NCBI GenBank assembly: GCA_944380945.1
Contig: CALWJG010000105.1
Location: forward strand, 1 to 5,930
Source: an uncultured Agathobaculum sp.
GTDB taxonomy: Bacteria > Bacillota > Clostridia > Oscillospirales > Butyricicoccaceae
Length of the DNA stretch: 5,930 bases
Direction: 5' to 3'
Below are positions 5,065-5,930 of this stretch, one piece after another. A program made the position numbers and the translations under genes. Below the pieces are notes generated by a model. That model ran no database searches. It saw only the letters and a list, made by a program, of their open reading frames with translations, and was not told the DNA's origin. Every line of letters starts with the position of its first letter. The stretch's first letter is position 1.

Positions 5065-5930
5065 CTGCCGCTCCCCTTTCTCATATGCGCGAGACAGCTC
5101 TCCAGCCGCTCCGCGTTTACCAGTCCCTTCATGCCGCCCAGCAGCAGGTCGACCGTCTTGTTCACCGCGAGCTCGGCCAGCCCGTCCAGATCGCCGTCCT
5201 CATGCAGCCCGCTGTACGCATGGTCGTAATGCAGGCGGCCGAGCGCCTCGTCCTTGATGGCGGCGATCACCGGCAGCGCCTGCCGGTAGCCGTACCAGTC
5301 GTAAAACGCCTGCTCCTCCTCGCCGAGGATGCGCGCGGCGACCGCGCGCGCGGCGGCCGACGGGTCGCCGAGGTCGCCCAGATCGTCCAGATTGAGCAGG
5401 GTCACGCGCGCGTCCGCGCCCGCGGCCTGCTCGATGTCCCGCGGCATGGCGAGGTCGAGCAGCAGCCGCGGCGGGTTTTTCATCGCCGCGACCTGTTCGG
5501 CGGTCAGGGTGAAATGCGGGCTGGTCGTCGCGCTGACCGCGAGGTCCGCGCCGTCCAGTATCTCGCACCGCCGGTCATACGGGAAGGTGTCGCAGCCCGC
5601 GGGCACGACGGTCTCGCCGTGGCGGTAGCTGCGCAGGGTCACAGTCACCGCGCAGCCCTGCGCCCGCAGGGTGGCGGCGGCCAGCCGCCCCATCTCGCCG
5701 TTGCCGATGACGACTGCGCGCCTGCCCTCGAGCGAGCCGAAGAACTCCTGCGCGCGGCGCGCGCCGACCTCGGCCGCGGACGCGGGCACGCCGGTCAGCC
5801 GTGTCTCGGTGCGCACGCGCTTGCCCGCGGTCACCGCGCGGCGGAACAGCGTGTCCAGCACCGCGTCCGCGCTGCCGGCCTCGCGCGCGAGCGCGGCCGC
5901 GTCCTTGACCTGCGTGACGATCTGGTCGTC
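5061..5930 (-). CDS. hemA: Glutamyl-tRNA reductase, partial (N-terminus outside window)
   Basis: HemA reduces glutamyl-tRNA(Glu) to glutamate-1-semialdehyde with NADPH, the first committed step of C5-route tetrapyrrole synthesis in the cytoplasm. The frame is open from the window edge, and 289 residues are visible before the TGA stop. The family usually has about 420, so roughly the first 110-120, with the catalytic Cys and most of the tRNA-binding domain, lie beyond 5930. Visible motifs, counted from the first visible residue, are DDQIVTQVKDA (1-11, matching the family GE-DQIL-QVK segment), GKRVRTET (36-43), the Rossmann loop GNGEMG (76-81), SATTSPH (133-139), DLAMPRDIE (159-167) and a C-terminal helical region with a family-like VNK (256-258). 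The stretch after the second Rossmann strand (TLRSYRHGE, 98-106) does not carry the usual NRT, and the spinal helix is divergent. The stop overlaps the cobJ start by four bases. An internal GTG at 5861 is not the true start, because homologous sequence continues upstream of it. Assignment is secure. Confidence 0.93.
   Translation of the reverse strand, partial: DDQIVTQVKDAAALAREAGSADAVLDTLFRRAVTAGKRVRTETRLTGVPASAAEVGARRAQEFFGSLEGRRAVVIGNGEMGRLAAATLRAQGCAVTVTLRSYRHGETVVPAGCDTFPYDRRCEILDGADLAVSATTSPHFTLTAEQVAAMKNPPRLLLDLAMPRDIEQAAGADARVTLLNLDDLGDLGDPSAAARAVAARILGEEEQAFYDWYGYRQALPVIAAIKDEALGRLHYDHAYSGLHEDGDLDGLAELAVNKTVDLLLGGMKGLVNAERLESCLAHMRKGSGR
5071..5079 (-). promoter_or_regulatory. Ribosome binding site for cobJ
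   Basis: AAAGGGGAG on the minus strand ends six bases before the cobJ ATG at 5064. It lies inside the last codons of hemA (the Arg-Lys-Gly-Ser segment). It supports the 5064 start and suggests that cobJ is initiated by ribosomes finishing hemA or binding close to its end. Confidence 0.7.

Noticed and set aside
3194..5257. Long open frame of 687 codons on the plus strand
   Set aside because: It lies antisense to cobJ and the CobK fusion, is full of Arg/Ala/His low-complexity sequence and resembles no family. Long antisense frames are expected from strong G/C bias at third codon positions.
5331..5352. Alternating CG-rich runs such as this one, considered as Z-DNA or a regulatory repeat
   Set aside because: Similar CG-rich runs occur throughout the window as a result of Ala/Arg codons in a GC-rich genome; none is repeated in a regular pattern or placed between genes.
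1..5930. CRISPR, mobile element, tRNA or riboswitch hidden in the window
   Set aside because: Every base is inside or within one base of a coding gene with recognised motifs; no direct repeats with spacers, transposase, terminal inverted repeats or RNA-gene signature were seen. A cobalamin riboswitch, if any, would be upstream of hemA outside the window.

Overview
The window is one unbroken run of tetrapyrrole biosynthesis genes, all on the minus strand and read from high to low coordinates. In order of transcription they are hemA (glutamyl-tRNA reductase, 5' end outside the window), cobJ/cbiH (precorrin-3B C17-methyltransferase), a fusion of cobK/cbiJ (precorrin-6A reductase) to a siroheme-synthase-type precorrin-2 dehydrogenase domain, hemC (hydroxymethylbilane synthase), a cobA-hemD fusion (uroporphyrinogen-III C-methyltransferase plus uroporphyrinogen-III synthase) and hemB (porphobilinogen synthase, 3' end outside the window).

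Packing is extreme. The first four junctions each share the same 4-base ATGA stop/start overlap, and the last (cobA-hemD to hemB) has one base between stop and start. No intergenic stretch exists, so there is no promoter, terminator, riboswitch or RNA gene that I can support; the operon promoter must lie beyond position 5930 and any terminator before position 1. Good Shine-Dalgarno sequences sit inside the 3' ends of the preceding genes for cobJ, hemC, cobA-hemD and hemB. The cobK start lacks a good one and probably depends on translational coupling.

Together the enzymes cover glutamyl-tRNA to glutamate-1-semialdehyde (HemA), ALA to porphobilinogen (HemB), to hydroxymethylbilane (HemC), to uroporphyrinogen III (HemD), to precorrin-2 (CobA) and to sirohydrochlorin (dehydrogenase domain), plus two later corrin-ring steps (CobJ and CobK). 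The semialdehyde aminomutase (hemL) is not in the window. No protoheme-specific gene is seen. The cluster therefore looks aimed at siroheme and cobalamin, with hem genes supplying the common trunk.

The DNA is strongly GC-rich (about two thirds by eye). The use of the C5 (glutamyl-tRNA) route, the CobA-HemD fusion, the mixture of hem and cob genes and the GGAGG-type ribosome binding sites suggest a GC-rich member of the Clostridia (Oscillospiraceae-like gut anaerobe). That placement is inference from gene order and style, not from a search. The most notable items are the CobK-dehydrogenase fusion, a divergent HemA, and an AT-rich patch at the hemD/hemB junction.
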